A stretch of DNA of 64,000 nt from Rhizobiales bacterium Y(2018) (GCA_005502925.1 SCPD01000006.1:186001-250000); one strand, 5' to 3'; shown: positions 26,048 to 34,928, numbered from the stretch's first letter. Notes: a model not told the origin generated them from the sequence alone. Program-made: numbers and translations.

Positions 26048-27508
26048 TCACTGTTTTTGCGTTTCAGTCCGGTTTTCAGCCGCTTGGCGATCGGCCTCGA
26101 TCCGGGCGGCAAGCGTGTATGCGATATAATATTTATATATATTGCTCACATATTGGACAGTCTCGCGGCCGACGATGGCGGCGGCACCATTTTCCACATT
26201 GCCGAACCAGAGATTGGGATCGAGCCCCATCGCCGATGCCTTGGCGCGGAATTTCCTGAGATTGCCCGGGCCCGCATTATAGGCTGCGAAAGCGAACAGG
26301 ACGCGGTTGCGGTCGTCGATGCCGGCATCGGTGATGTAGGTCGTGATCAGATAGCGCAGATATTTCGCCCCGGCGTAAATATTGCGGTCGGCGCTGTCGC
26401 TGATGTCGGGAACGCCGATGCTCTTGTCGGCGGCGGTCGAGGGCAGGAGCTGCATCACGCCGACGGCGCCCCGCGGGCTGCGTTTGGTCTGGTCGAGCTC
26501 CGATTCCTGGTAGCCTTGCGCTGCGATGAGAAAATGCTCGAAGCCGAACTGGCCGCCATATTTCTCGAACGCGTCTGAAAATTCCTCGAAGCGTTTCTGC
26601 GCTTCGGTGGAGAGCGCCCGGCGCGCCATCTTGTCACTCGTGTAGTAGCGTTTCTTGAGGATGTTCCCGAAAGTCGTGCCCAGCTTGTGTGAAGCGACGA
26701 AAGCATCGACCTCGGCCTTGAGCAGCGGGCTGTTCTTGCGCATGGCCCAGGCAATCTCGCCGCCTTCATTCACCACAAGATCGCCGCGCACCGTGATATT
26801 GGGCAGCACCTTGGCCCAGATCTGTCCGACGAAATCGTCGACGACGGCATAGGGCAGGAGGCCGGCGCTGACCATTTCGAGGAGATCCTCGTCCTCGAGC
26901 GCCTCCTCGGCGGCAATGAGATCGATGGGCGTTTTGAGCTTGGCATTGAGCGCCGTCAGATGCTCGTAATAGCTGCTCGATTTGCGGACATAGAGGGGGC
27001 GTCCGGCCAGATCCTCGATATGCGCGAGGGTGGGAGCCGCCGGTCCTGTCACCAGCACTTCCTTGACATTGTCGGCGAAAGGCTGGCTGAAGTCGGCGAG
27101 ATCGCGACGCTGCGAGGTGATGGTCAGGCCTCCGGCGGCGAGGTCTCCCAGGCCCTCATTGAGGGCGGAGAAAAGCCGGTCGCGCGGTATCGGCACGAAG
27201 GCCACATGCATCAGCTCGGTCGCTTTCTTCTTTTCCTTGTTGAGAGATTTCTCGAAAGCGCGGCCGATCGCGACCGCGGTGCCGAGCTCTTCACCTTTGT
27301 CGATGAAATAAATGGTCTTACTGTAGGGAACGAGGATGCGGACGATCCGGCGCTTCTCCATGGCGTCGAAATCGCCGGTCCAGGGTTTGACCATATCGAG
27401 CCCCAGCGGCTTCTCAGTTTCCTCGGCGCGCAACGGCGCGGCGAAGAGGATAAGAATGGAAAGGAAAAGGAAGGTGCCGGCCTGGGTCAGCCGGTGCGTG
27501 ATGCTGGT
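26048..27508 (-). CDS. MltF-like lytic transglycosylase (SBP_bac_3 + SLT)
   Basis: 486 aa from ATG 27508, opening a signal peptide (TFLFLSILILFAAPLRA). Residues ~30-270 form a family-3 solute-binding-like domain (RILVPYSKTIYFID, GDLAAGGLTITSQRR). Residues ~300-420 form an SLT catalytic domain with the acid Glu in GYQESELDQ, then SPRGAVGVMQLLPSTA and FAFAAYNAGPGNL. It cleaves peptidoglycan glycosidic bonds to make room for envelope assemblies or for turnover. No lipobox, so it is soluble rather than outer-membrane anchored like MltF. Divergent from the patatin-like lipoprotein gene across palindrome D. Confidence 0.88.
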   Translation of the reverse strand, partial: TSITHRLTQAGTFLFLSILILFAAPLRAEETEKPLGLDMVKPWTGDFDAMEKRRIVRILVPYSKTIYFIDKGEELGTAVAIGRAFEKSLNKEKKKATELMHVAFVPIPRDRLFSALNEGLGDLAAGGLTITSQRRDLADFSQPFADNVKEVLVTGPAAPTLAHIEDLAGRPLYVRKSSSYYEHLTALNAKLKTPIDLIAAEEALEDEDLLEMVSAGLLPYAVVDDFVGQIWAKVLPNITVRGDLVVNEGGEIAWAMRKNSPLLKAEVDAFVASHKLGTTFGNILKKRYYTSDKMARRALSTEAQKRFEEFSDAFEKYGGQFGFEHFLIAAQGYQESELDQTKRSPRGAVGVMQLLPSTAADKSIGVPDISDSADRNIYAGAKYLRYLITTYITDAGIDDRNRVLFAFAAYNAGPGNLRKFRAKASAMGLDPNLWFGNVENGAAAIVGRETVQYVSNIYKYYIAYTLAARIEADRQAAENRTETQKQ

Positions 27509-27595
27509 CATGAGTGCCGCCGTCCGCAATTGTCCATCTGGGAGCGAGAGAGAGCTAGCATGACGGCTTTTGATGGAAATTCAATGCACCTGGCA

Positions 27596-27613
27596 GTTGG
27601 ACCAAGGTCCAAC
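27596..27613 (+). promoter_or_regulatory. regulon palindrome D (18-bp, GTTGGACC-AA-GGTCCAAC)
   Basis: The most complete copy: both 8-bp arms are perfect. On the plus strand TATGAC (27637-27642) starts 24 nt after the GGTCCAA arm, matching A and B, giving a leader of about 24 nt before GTG 27673. On the minus strand no -10-like hexamer lies at that distance, so the patatin-like gene rather than the transglycosylase is the probable target. Confidence 0.7.
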
Positions 27614-27672
27614 CGGATTTGCGGCAAGGAAGGAGATATGACAGACTGAGGGATGTCGTGAGGGGTCGGAAA

Positions 27673-28857
27673 GTGCGTCAGTTTCTTTCCTATGCGTTGG
27701 GTTTTGCGGGACTTCTTTGGCTTGGCGGCTGTGCCACGGAAATACGCGACCCGGTGCCGGAGCCCCTGGTCGCGGTGGCCGGCGTTCCTGGCTACTCCCA
27801 TATCCGCTTCTGGGGCGACAATGCCAGCAACCTGGATCCGGCCATTCTGCACAGCCAGGCCACCCAGGTGGTGCGGGCCGCCAAGGCGGACAAATCGATC
27901 AATCTCTATGACCGCAAATTTCTCGCCATTTCCGGCGGCGGCAGCAATGGCGCTTTCGGGGCCGGCCTCCTGGTCGGCTGGACGGCAGCGGGCACGCGGC
28001 CCCAGTTCGACGCGGTGACCGGGGTGAGCACCGGCTCGCTCATCGCTCCCTTCGCCTTTCTAGGCCCTGCCTATGACCGGCAATTGCGCGAGGTCTATAC
28101 CGAGACCTCGGGCAAGGACATCTACAAGACCAAAGGGCTTTTCAGCATCATCGGCGGCGACTCGGCCGTCGATGACACGCCGCTCCGGCACCTGGTGGCG
28201 CGTTATGTCGACGATGAGCTCCTGGCCCACATCGCGCGCGAGCACGCCAAGGGGCGTCGCCTTCTGGTCGGCACCACCAATCTCGACGCCGAGCGCCCGG
28301 TCGTGTGGGACATGGGCGCCATCGCTTCGAGCCGCGAGCCCAACCGCCGCCAGCTTTTCTGCGACATCCTGGTCGCCTCGGCCTCGATCCCCGCGGTATT
28401 TCCGCCGATGCGCCTGACGGTCAACGCCGACGGCCAGAGATATGACGAGATGCATGTGGATGGCGGCACGACCAATCAGGTCTTCCTGTTTCCGTCCAAC
28501 TTCACGGCGCGCGATGTCAACCAGATGATCGGCCGCTCGCCGAAGCGCACGCTCTATGTGATCCGCAACGGCAAGGTTTCGCCGGAATGGAGCGCGGTGA
28601 AGCCCAAGATCACCGCCATCGCCGCCAAGTCGCTGGCCTCCCTGATCAAGACGCAAGGCATTGGCGATCTCTATCGCATGTATGCCAATGCCCGGCGCGA
28701 CGGCATCGGCTATAATGCGATCTGGGTGCCGGCGAGCTTCGAGCTCAAGGAAAAAGAGCCGTTCGATCCGGTATATATGAAGAGTCTCTTCAATCTCGGC
28801 TACCGGATGGGCGAGAGCGGCATTCCCTGGTCCAAGGTTCCGCCGAACGAAGAGTGA
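27673..28857 (+). CDS. patatin-like phospholipase, predicted lipoprotein
   Basis: 394 aa from GTG 27673 (AGGGG 8 nt upstream). The signal LSYALGFAGLLWLGGC ends in a lipobox (LGGC), so it is acylated and held at a membrane. Patatin motifs are SGGGSNGAFGAG (oxyanion), GVSTGSLIA (nucleophile Ser in GxSxG) and HVDGGTTNQ (catalytic Asp in DGG). All are intact, so activity on acyl esters is expected. Preceded by palindrome D; converges with the adenylate cyclase gene. Unlike the 952-aa patatin at 11874, it has no membrane insert. Confidence 0.88.
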   Translation: MRQFLSYALGFAGLLWLGGCATEIRDPVPEPLVAVAGVPGYSHIRFWGDNASNLDPAILHSQATQVVRAAKADKSINLYDRKFLAISGGGSNGAFGAGLLVGWTAAGTRPQFDAVTGVSTGSLIAPFAFLGPAYDRQLREVYTETSGKDIYKTKGLFSIIGGDSAVDDTPLRHLVARYVDDELLAHIAREHAKGRRLLVGTTNLDAERPVVWDMGAIASSREPNRRQLFCDILVASASIPAVFPPMRLTVNADGQRYDEMHVDGGTTNQVFLFPSNFTARDVNQMIGRSPKRTLYVIRNGKVSPEWSAVKPKITAIAAKSLASLIKTQGIGDLYRMYANARRDGIGYNAIWVPASFELKEKEPFDPVYMKSLFNLGYRMGESGIPWSKVPPNEE

Positions 28858-28860
28858 GGC

Positions 28861-30789
28861 TCATCTCTCACCGACGAGCTCGAATAACTCGACCTTCTCG
28901 GCGCGGCCTTTGGCCTGATGGAAACCCAGCGGCCGGAAAATGAAGCGCTTCTCGCAGCGATCCTTGACGGCGCGGCTCGCCAGGATCGTGGTGCCGAATT
29001 CCTTGTTGATGCCTTCGAGGCGCGAGGCGACATTCACGGTGTCGCCCATCGCGGTATAGACGAGGCGGCGTTCGGCGCCGACGCTGCCGACCACCGCCGG
29101 TCCGCTATGGAGCCCGAAGCGGGTCACGAATTCGGGTTTGCCTTCATCGCGCTGCCGGGCGTTGAACTCACGCAAAGCGGTGGCAAGGTCGAGCGCCGCG
29201 CGGCAGGCATTGTCGGCATGGTCGGGGTCGTTCACCGGTGCGTTCCACATCGCGAAAACGGAATCACCGAGAAACTGGATGATCGCACCGTTGTGGCGCT
29301 CGACGCCTTTGTTCATCAGCTCGAAATAGGTCGACAGCATGGCCACGACCGCTTCGGGCGAATGGCGCTCGCTGATGGTGGTGAAGTCGCGGATGTCGGT
29401 GAACAGCACCGTCACCTCCTGGCGTGCCGCACCGCTCTGCGTATCGCCGCGCGAGGTCACGATCTTGCGCACCAGCTCGCGCGGCACATAAAGCGCGAAG
29501 CTGCGGATCGCATCGCGCGCCGCACCGAGCGCGTCGGCAAGGGAGTTGATCTCCCTGATGTAAGTCCGCCCGGATGCGGGCTGGTCGAACTCGAAGTCGC
29601 TCAAGTGCACGGCCTCGTCGGTCAAGGCGGAAAGCGAGCGGGTGATGAGGCGGGCGATCAATATGGCGATGATGATGCCGGCGGCGAGCAGGAGGCCCGA
29701 GACGACAAGCCCCCGGCGCAGCAGTTGATCATTGGCCGCGGTGAAGTCGGACAAGGGAGCCATGACCACCAGCCGGTTGCCGGCGAGGAGCGGCGAGAAG
29801 CGGATCGCCGACGTCTGGCCCAGATAGGTCTCACCGGCCGCCGTGAAGGCGAACGGGCCGTCGGTCGCGGGAAGTGCCACCCGTGCCGCCCTGACGGCGG
29901 CGTCATTGATATTGGGGTCGTCGGCGCCGGCGCGCCGCTTGCGCGCCTGCAGGAGCAGCAATTTCTCCATGAGAGCGGGATCGGAATGGATGACGAGATC
30001 GCCGGCGCTGTCGAGGATGAAGGCGCGGCCGCGGGGCGAGACCTTCTCGTCGTCGAGAAAGCGTCCGATGGTCGCGAGCAGGATGTCGGCCCCGGCGACG
30101 GCGCCATTGCCGGAATGATGGCGTTCGGCGAGCGTCAGGGCCAGCGCCCGCGTCGTTGCGGTGACATAGGGGCCGACGGAGACCATGTCTGGTGTCGCCA
30201 GCGCCTGCCGGTACCACGGCCGTGGCCTTGGATCGAAGGCGACCTCTGTCGGCGCGAGTTCGGCCAGCATATCGCCGTCGCCATCGAGAAATCGCCAGAC
30301 CGATGTCGGAGCAACTTCCGCCGATGCCTGGCTGATGATACGCAGCGCGAAAGCGGCGTCTTTCGGAGCGCTCAGCAGCCGGCGCCAGGTGATGTCATTG
30401 TCGAGGCTGACGGCGTGGATGAAGGAGCCGTCGCCATAGCCCATATAGAGGCCGTCCAGATGGGGCGAGCTCGCAAGACCTTTGACGAGGAGGCGTGTCT
30501 TGGCGGCGAGACCGGCCGGCGGCGGATCGGCAAAGGCTTCCGACAGTGCCGCCATCGCGACGAGAGGAACGGCGTCGCCGAAGACGATGCGAAAGCGATC
30601 GCCGGTGCGCTCGGTGAGGAGCTGCATCTTCTCATGGGCGGCCATTTCGGCGGCGGCCTGGCCGCGCTGATGGGCCATCCAGATCAAGGGCAGCGCCACG
30701 CCGAGAAGTAGCAGGATGATGAGCAGGCTCAGATGCAGCTTGAGCGGACCGGCCCATCGGAGCGGCTGCGGGCGATCCGGATGATGCAT
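28861..30789 (-). CDS. class III adenylate/guanylate cyclase with periplasmic sensor and HAMP
   Basis: 642 aa from ATG 30789 (a TTG at 30804 is possible). TM1 at residues ~16-38 (LHLSLLIILLLLGVALPLIW), a periplasmic Cache-like sensor of about 310 residues, TM2 (VVSGLLLAAGIIIAILIARL), a HAMP linker, then the cyclase domain with metal Asp in VLFTDIRDFT and in FLGDSVFAMW and the MGDTVNVASRLE motif. It converts ATP (or GTP) to a cyclic nucleotide in response to a periplasmic signal. Ends 3 nt from the convergent patatin-like gene. No palindrome of the regulon type upstream. Confidence 0.9.
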   Translation of the reverse strand: MHHPDRPQPLRWAGPLKLHLSLLIILLLLGVALPLIWMAHQRGQAAAEMAAHEKMQLLTERTGDRFRIVFGDAVPLVAMAALSEAFADPPPAGLAAKTRLLVKGLASSPHLDGLYMGYGDGSFIHAVSLDNDITWRRLLSAPKDAAFALRIISQASAEVAPTSVWRFLDGDGDMLAELAPTEVAFDPRPRPWYRQALATPDMVSVGPYVTATTRALALTLAERHHSGNGAVAGADILLATIGRFLDDEKVSPRGRAFILDSAGDLVIHSDPALMEKLLLLQARKRRAGADDPNINDAAVRAARVALPATDGPFAFTAAGETYLGQTSAIRFSPLLAGNRLVVMAPLSDFTAANDQLLRRGLVVSGLLLAAGIIIAILIARLITRSLSALTDEAVHLSDFEFDQPASGRTYIREINSLADALGAARDAIRSFALYVPRELVRKIVTSRGDTQSGAARQEVTVLFTDIRDFTTISERHSPEAVVAMLSTYFELMNKGVERHNGAIIQFLGDSVFAMWNAPVNDPDHADNACRAALDLATALREFNARQRDEGKPEFVTRFGLHSGPAVVGSVGAERRLVYTAMGDTVNVASRLEGINKEFGTTILASRAVKDRCEKRFIFRPLGFHQAKGRAEKVELFELVGER

Positions 30790-30816
30790 GTCAGGCGAAG
30801 GCAATCTGAATTGTGC

Positions 30817-31644
30817 CTATTCCGGGAACAGGAAAGTTATGATGGCGCGGGCGCCGAAGCCATGCGGGCCGCCATCGGTGCTGTCGGCCCAATAACGCAC
30901 GCCGCCACCAAGGCTGACCGGCTGATGGCCTATGGTGACGAGCTTGCTCACGGTAAGATTGATCGGTACGCTCCATTGCTCGGCTTCCCAGTCATAGCTC
31001 GATTCGGCATTCAGCCCGACGGTCCAGGCGTTGTGCGTCGTATAGCTGAGGAAAGGCTGCAGAAAGGTCGCGCTCACATCGTCACGGTCGTTATCGCCGG
31101 CGAAGGACCAGATGTGGTTCATCAGCGCGCCATAGGTCCAGCCGCCCGACTGCCTGAGCACGACCAGCGTGGGGCCGGCTCCCCATTTTTCGGCTGAAAG
31201 AAGCTCGTCGGTGCCGGTCGGCACGAGGAAAGCTGGACCCAGACCCCAGATGATTCCGCTTTCGCCCACTTGCGAGGGCGAGAAGAACAGGCTTTGAGTG
31301 ATGTCGCCCAGCCCGAACTGGCTGCCGGCGCCGGGGAAAATGTCGTCCTGGTCGATAATCGGCACAATGGTGCGCGAGATCATGTTCCAGTCGTCGTTGA
31401 GTGGAATGGGCACGACAGGCTGGAAGTTGAGCTGCAACTTTTCGCCGTCGCGTTCGGGACCGATATCCGAATCGTAATTGAACTGGAACGGCACGCTGAT
31501 CATCGCAGCGACGGGATTGCTGAGCTTCTTGGCGAGGTCGGCGCTGTCATGGCCCGCCTCCTGGGCGTCAGCGGTACACGCCCAAACCAGCGCCGTTATA
31601 CCTGCCAGACCGGCTTGAACAACCCGGCTCATCTTCTCCCTCAT
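30817..31644 (-). CDS. outer-membrane transporter-like beta-barrel (PF13557-like, 'neuromedin U' annotation family)
   Basis: 275 aa from ATG 31644; ATG 31632 with AGGGAG just upstream is the alternative. Signal peptide VVQAGLAGITALVWACTADA. The mature part carries the family pattern LAKKLSNPVAAMISVPFQFN, DDWNMISRTIVPIIDQDD, FGLGDITQSLFFSP, EKWGAGPTLVVL and a C-terminal aromatic strand (GARAIITFLFPE) for outer-membrane insertion. Often annotated as 'transporter' or, misleadingly, 'neuromedin U'. Palindrome E lies upstream, so it probably belongs to the same regulon as the SphA-like barrel at 23256. Confidence 0.85.
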   Translation of the reverse strand: MREKMSRVVQAGLAGITALVWACTADAQEAGHDSADLAKKLSNPVAAMISVPFQFNYDSDIGPERDGEKLQLNFQPVVPIPLNDDWNMISRTIVPIIDQDDIFPGAGSQFGLGDITQSLFFSPSQVGESGIIWGLGPAFLVPTGTDELLSAEKWGAGPTLVVLRQSGGWTYGALMNHIWSFAGDNDRDDVSATFLQPFLSYTTHNAWTVGLNAESSYDWEAEQWSVPINLTVSKLVTIGHQPVSLGGGVRYWADSTDGGPHGFGARAIITFLFPE

Positions 31645-31694
31645 CGACTTGGCTTCCGTTGCGAAGCCTAGGCACCTCGCTCCGGAGTGGATAG

Positions 31695-31710
31695 TTGGAC
31701 CAAGGCCCAA
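31695..31710 (-). promoter_or_regulatory. regulon palindrome E
   Basis: On the minus strand TTGGGCC-TT-GGTCCAA with the perfect arm toward the gene; TAGGCT (31670-31665) lies 24 nt downstream at the -10 place. The short leader fits ATG 31644 or 31632. It sits in the 77-nt gap between the FixJ-like regulator and the beta-barrel gene, giving the latter its own promoter. Confidence 0.65.
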
Positions 31711-31721
31711 TGAGGCAAGGC

Positions 31722-32360
31722 TCAGGTCCCGGAGGCGACTTCTTTGTCGACGAGCCCATATTTATAGGCGAGACGCACCAGCTCGGCGAGCGAGCGCGCC
31801 CCCATCTTCTTCATCACCCGGGCACGGTGCACCTTGACCGTCTTCTCGACGATCTGAAGATCGGCGGCGATCTGCTTGTTGAGCCGCCCGGCGATGACGC
31901 GGGCGAAGACGGCGCGCTCGCGTGGCGTCAATCCGGCGAGGCGCGCTGCGATGTCGCCGGCCTCGGCCTCCTCCTCGCGGGTCACGGCGTCGCGCGCGAT
32001 GGCGGCGCGCACCGCGGCGAGCAGAACCGTCTCGTCGAAGGGCTTGAGGAGGAAATCCACGGCGCCGCCTTTCAGCGCCGTGATCGTCGCCGGCACGTTG
32101 TTCTCGCCCGATATGAAGATCACCGGCTGGCGATGCGCGGTGGCGGCGAGCTTGCTTTGGACATCGATGCCGGAGAGGCCCGGCAGCGCCATATCGAGCA
32201 GGATGCAGCCCGGCGTCGCCGGATTGTGCTCGGCGAGGAACAGAGCCGGATCGCTATAGGCCTTGGTGTCGAAGCCGCCGGCGGTGAGCAGTCGCTTCAC
32301 CGCGCGCAGAACCGACGGGTCGTCGTCAACCAAATACACGAGAGGACTCGGTGTCCTCAT
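31722..32360 (-). CDS. FixJ/NarL-type DNA-binding response regulator
   Basis: 212 aa. Receiver (residues 1-120) with DDD in LVYLVDDDPSVLR, phospho-acceptor Asp in CILLDMALPGLSG, conserved Ser/Thr in VIFISGEN and Lys in FLLKPFD. LuxR-type HTH (~145-205) with LTPRERAVFARVIAGRLNKQ and VEKTVKVHRARVMKKM. Overlaps the upstream kinase gene by 35 nt, so the pair is co-translated. The best candidate to bind the five TTGGACC-N2-GGTCCAA sites, since such regulators bind inverted repeats next to the -35 region and several sites lie close by. Confidence 0.9.
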   Translation of the reverse strand: MRTPSPLVYLVDDDPSVLRAVKRLLTAGGFDTKAYSDPALFLAEHNPATPGCILLDMALPGLSGIDVQSKLAATAHRQPVIFISGENNVPATITALKGGAVDFLLKPFDETVLLAAVRAAIARDAVTREEEAEAGDIAARLAGLTPRERAVFARVIAGRLNKQIAADLQIVEKTVKVHRARVMKKMGARSLAELVRLAYKYGLVDKEVASGT

Positions 32361-33744
32361 TTGCCACCTCTATGGGTAATGGGAGATCGAAGGAGAATGT
32401 CGCGCCGCCGCCGGGATTGCCCTGCGCGAAAAGCTGGCCGCCATGCGCCATGATGATCCAGTTGCAGATCGGCAGGCCGAGGCCGAGGCCCAGCGCCTTG
32501 GTCGTGTGGAACGGCTCGAACAGGAATTGCAGATTGCTGTCCGAAATGCCTTCGCCAGTGTCGGTGACTGAGACGCGCAGGTGTCCGGCCCTGGTCTTCT
32601 CGGTGACGATATGCAGCGATTTCTCAGACATGGGCATCTGGTTCATCGCTTCGCCGGCATTGACGAAGAGATTGAGCAGCACCTGCTGCAGCTGCACCGG
32701 ATCACCCTCGATCATGGCGCAATCGGTGCAGAAGTCCTTGGTGACGCGAACCCCCTTGAGGACGAGATCGCTCTTCGAGAAGGCGAGGACGCCGTCGATG
32801 AGCTGGTTCATGTCGACCGGGCGACGCGCCAACTCGTCCTTGCGCAGGAGCGAGCGCAGATGGCTGATGATGTCGCCGGCGCGCATATTGTCGGCCATGA
32901 TGTCTTCGAGGATCTGGCGGATCTCGGAGATATCGTAGCGCTTGTGCGAAAGCATGCGGCGCGCCGCCTGGGCGTTGCTGAGGATGGCGGTCAATGGCTG
33001 GTTCAGCTCATGGGCGAGGGCGCCCGAAAGCGCGCCCAAGACCGACACACGGGTGAGATGGGTCAGCTGCTTGCGCTGCTCGACCGCCTCTTGTTCCGCC
33101 TGCTTGCGCGAGGTGATGTCCATGAGGACGCCCAGCAGATGGTCGGGCTTGCCGCCACGCCGGCTGCGCGGCGTCGCGCGCGAGGCGATCCACTGGGTGG
33201 AGCCGTCGGGCTGGAGCAGGCTGTATTCCGCTTCGCATTGCCGTCCCGTGATCATGGCCTCCTTCATGCGCGCTTCCGCCAGGGCGCGCTCTTCGCCTTG
33301 CAGACAGTCGAGGAATTTTTCACGCGGCATGGTCGTGCCGCCGGTCAAACCGAGCATCGTGCGGCAATGGTCGGAGGTCCACACCGTGTCGGTGACGGGA
33401 TCCCAGTCCCATAGTCCCAGATTGGCGGCGGCAACCGAGATCTCGATCTGGTCGCGGCTGTCATGCGCGGCCCGCTCGGCATAGCGCCGGCTCTCGACTT
33501 CGCGATGGAATTTGAGGACGAGATAAGTGAGTCCGGCAACGATGATGAAAATCAAAAGGAAGGTGCCGCTCGTCATATGCCAGGCGGCGAGGAGAAGCGG
33601 GGCGCTCGCCAGCGACTCCATGGCGAAGGCCGCCGGCGTGATCGCCGCTGCAAGCATCGCGACCAACGGAATCAGGCGCAGCAATCTGGCGATTGCATCC
33701 GGGACAGCCTGCAATGACTCGATTGCCTCGAGCGTCAAGCGCAA
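32326..33744 (-). CDS. PAS-domain sensor histidine kinase (FixL-like)
   Basis: 472 aa from TTG 33744, chosen for GGAGG 8 nt upstream; a TTG at 33768 is the alternative. Two membrane spans (LRLIPLVAMLAAAITPAAFA and FLLIFIIVAGLTYLVL) with almost no periplasmic loop, a PAS domain (~100-215: NLGLWDWDPVTDTVWTSD to LLGVLMDITSRK), HisKA with phospho-acceptor His in LAHELNQPL, and HATPase with N-box LLNLFVNAGEA, DTGEGI, GLGLGLPI. There is no haem-binding His signature I can assign, so the signal is unknown. Cognate regulator is the overlapping FixJ-like gene. Confidence 0.88.
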   Translation of the reverse strand: MRLTLEAIESLQAVPDAIARLLRLIPLVAMLAAAITPAAFAMESLASAPLLLAAWHMTSGTFLLIFIIVAGLTYLVLKFHREVESRRYAERAAHDSRDQIEISVAAANLGLWDWDPVTDTVWTSDHCRTMLGLTGGTTMPREKFLDCLQGEERALAEARMKEAMITGRQCEAEYSLLQPDGSTQWIASRATPRSRRGGKPDHLLGVLMDITSRKQAEQEAVEQRKQLTHLTRVSVLGALSGALAHELNQPLTAILSNAQAARRMLSHKRYDISEIRQILEDIMADNMRAGDIISHLRSLLRKDELARRPVDMNQLIDGVLAFSKSDLVLKGVRVTKDFCTDCAMIEGDPVQLQQVLLNLFVNAGEAMNQMPMSEKSLHIVTEKTRAGHLRVSVTDTGEGISDSNLQFLFEPFHTTKALGLGLGLPICNWIIMAHGGQLFAQGNPGGGATFSFDLPLPIEVANEDTESSRVFG

Positions 33745-33768
33745 AGCCGACACCTCCCAAGCCAGCAA

Positions 33769-34106
33769 TGCCGTCCCCAGCTGAGTTCAGTGCCCCCGGT
33801 AACGCCAAGAATAGTTCAATGATTGTCCGTTGATCAAGCGTCTTGAACGTTCAACAGGCAAGTGTTTCACTCGTACAAGTTGTGGCGCAGGTGGGTTTTG
33901 TTTAAATTACCACTCTCTGAGAAAGTATTCGTTCACCTTTTGCAGGCTCTCATTCCTCTCCAACCTCCTAGAGGCGATGTGAAACTGAGAAAGTGAAAGT
34001 ATAGAGCTGAGCGGGATCTCGCGCAGCTTCGGCCCGGCAACGTTCCATTTTGACATATCGCAGTCATGCAGTAGAGCGGGGTCTCACTGTCTCTCGGACT
34101 TCAGTC
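33769..34106. promoter_or_regulatory. intergenic region with palindrome and direct repeat
   Basis: About 340 nt without a gene, more AT-rich than the surroundings. Contains the perfect palindrome TTGAACGTTCAA (33843-33854), a nearby TTGATCAA (33830-33837), and the direct repeat CTGAGAAAGT at 33917-33926 and 33985-33994. TTGACA at 34050-34055 with TAGAGC 16 nt later could be a weak promoter for the hydrolase gene. It probably holds the promoters of the divergent kinase and hydrolase genes. Confidence 0.45.
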
Positions 34107-34928
34107 ATGCCCCGCCTTTCCGTTTTTGAGCTCGACGATACCGGGCTGATCGCGCTCCAGGCCGATCAGCGTTTCAGCTATGCGCTGCATGTGCCGGAGG
34201 CCTACCGGCCGGAGGCCGGGGCGGTGCAGGCGTTCGACGTCATCATCGCGGTGCATGGCTCGGACCGGCCGGCGATGGGATATCGCGACGGCTTCTCCGG
34301 TCTCGCCCGCAAGCTCGGCTGTTTCGTGCTGGCGCCGCTGTTTCCCATCGGCATCATCGAGCCCGGTGACGTCGACAATTACAAATTCATCGACTTTCGC
34401 GGCCTGCGCTACGATCTCCTGCTTATCGCCATGATGAATGAGATCGAAGCCCGTTATCGCATCCGCTTCCGCCGCGCCGTCATGCATGGTTTCTCGGGCG
34501 GCGGCCAGTTCGTCCACCGCTTCTACTATCTTCATCCGGAAAGGCTCATGGCGGTGTCGATCGGGGCGCCCGGCCGGATCACTCTGCTCGACGATACGCG
34601 GCGCTGGTGGGTGGGCACGGCGGATGTGGCGCGCCGCTTCGGCCGCACGATCGATGTCGGCCAGCTGCGCGAGGTCAAGGTGCAGCTGGTGATCGGCGCG
34701 GATGATACGGATACGCAAGGCATGGTGATGAGCGAAGACAGCCCCGGCTGGATGGCGGGCGCCAATGATGCCGGGCGTAACCGGCGCGAGCGGCTCGAGA
34801 CGCTCAGAAGCAATCTCGCCGATCACGGCATCGCGTCGCGGCTCGACGTCGTGCCCGGCGTCGCCCATGTCGGGCAAGGTCCGATCCTCGATGCGGCGGC
34901 GGCGTTTTTCGAGGAATGCCTTAAATAG
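34107..34928 (+). CDS. alpha/beta-hydrolase family protein
   Basis: 273 aa from ATG 34107; the in-frame TTG at 34050 overlaps a possible TTGACA promoter hexamer and is disfavoured. Nucleophile elbow GFSGGGQF (Ser in GxSxG-like context), strand DVIIAVHGSDRPAMGY with the HG oxyanion motif, VIGADDTDT (acid) and a C-terminal VPGVAHVGQG with the catalytic His. Cytosolic; a carboxylesterase or peptidase-like hydrolase. It lies 96 nt before an ABC binding-protein gene in the same direction, so it may process that ligand. Confidence 0.82.
   Translation: MPRLSVFELDDTGLIALQADQRFSYALHVPEAYRPEAGAVQAFDVIIAVHGSDRPAMGYRDGFSGLARKLGCFVLAPLFPIGIIEPGDVDNYKFIDFRGLRYDLLLIAMMNEIEARYRIRFRRAVMHGFSGGGQFVHRFYYLHPERLMAVSIGAPGRITLLDDTRRWWVGTADVARRFGRTIDVGQLREVKVQLVIGADDTDTQGMVMSEDSPGWMAGANDAGRNRRERLETLRSNLADHGIASRLDVVPGVAHVGQGPILDAAAAFFEECLK

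Noticed and set aside
27638-27649. Three-codon ORF (ATG ACA GAC TGA) with a perfect SD in front of the patatin-like gene
   Set aside because: The ATG lies inside the hexamer TATGAC, which is at the same 24-nt spacing from palindrome D as the -10 elements at the other sites, so this is more likely promoter than leader peptide.
28829-28844. TGGTCCAAGG resembling the regulon palindrome near the end of the patatin-like gene
   Set aside because: It lies inside a coding region and only one half-site fits.
28918-30711. Long open frame (597 codons) antisense to the adenylate cyclase gene
   Set aside because: It is a GC-bias shadow: no SD, no recognisable domain, and the opposite strand encodes a full class III cyclase.
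33830-33837. TTGATCAA as a third copy of the FCD operator
   Set aside because: Only 8 bp match and the flanks differ; the 17-mer partner is absent.
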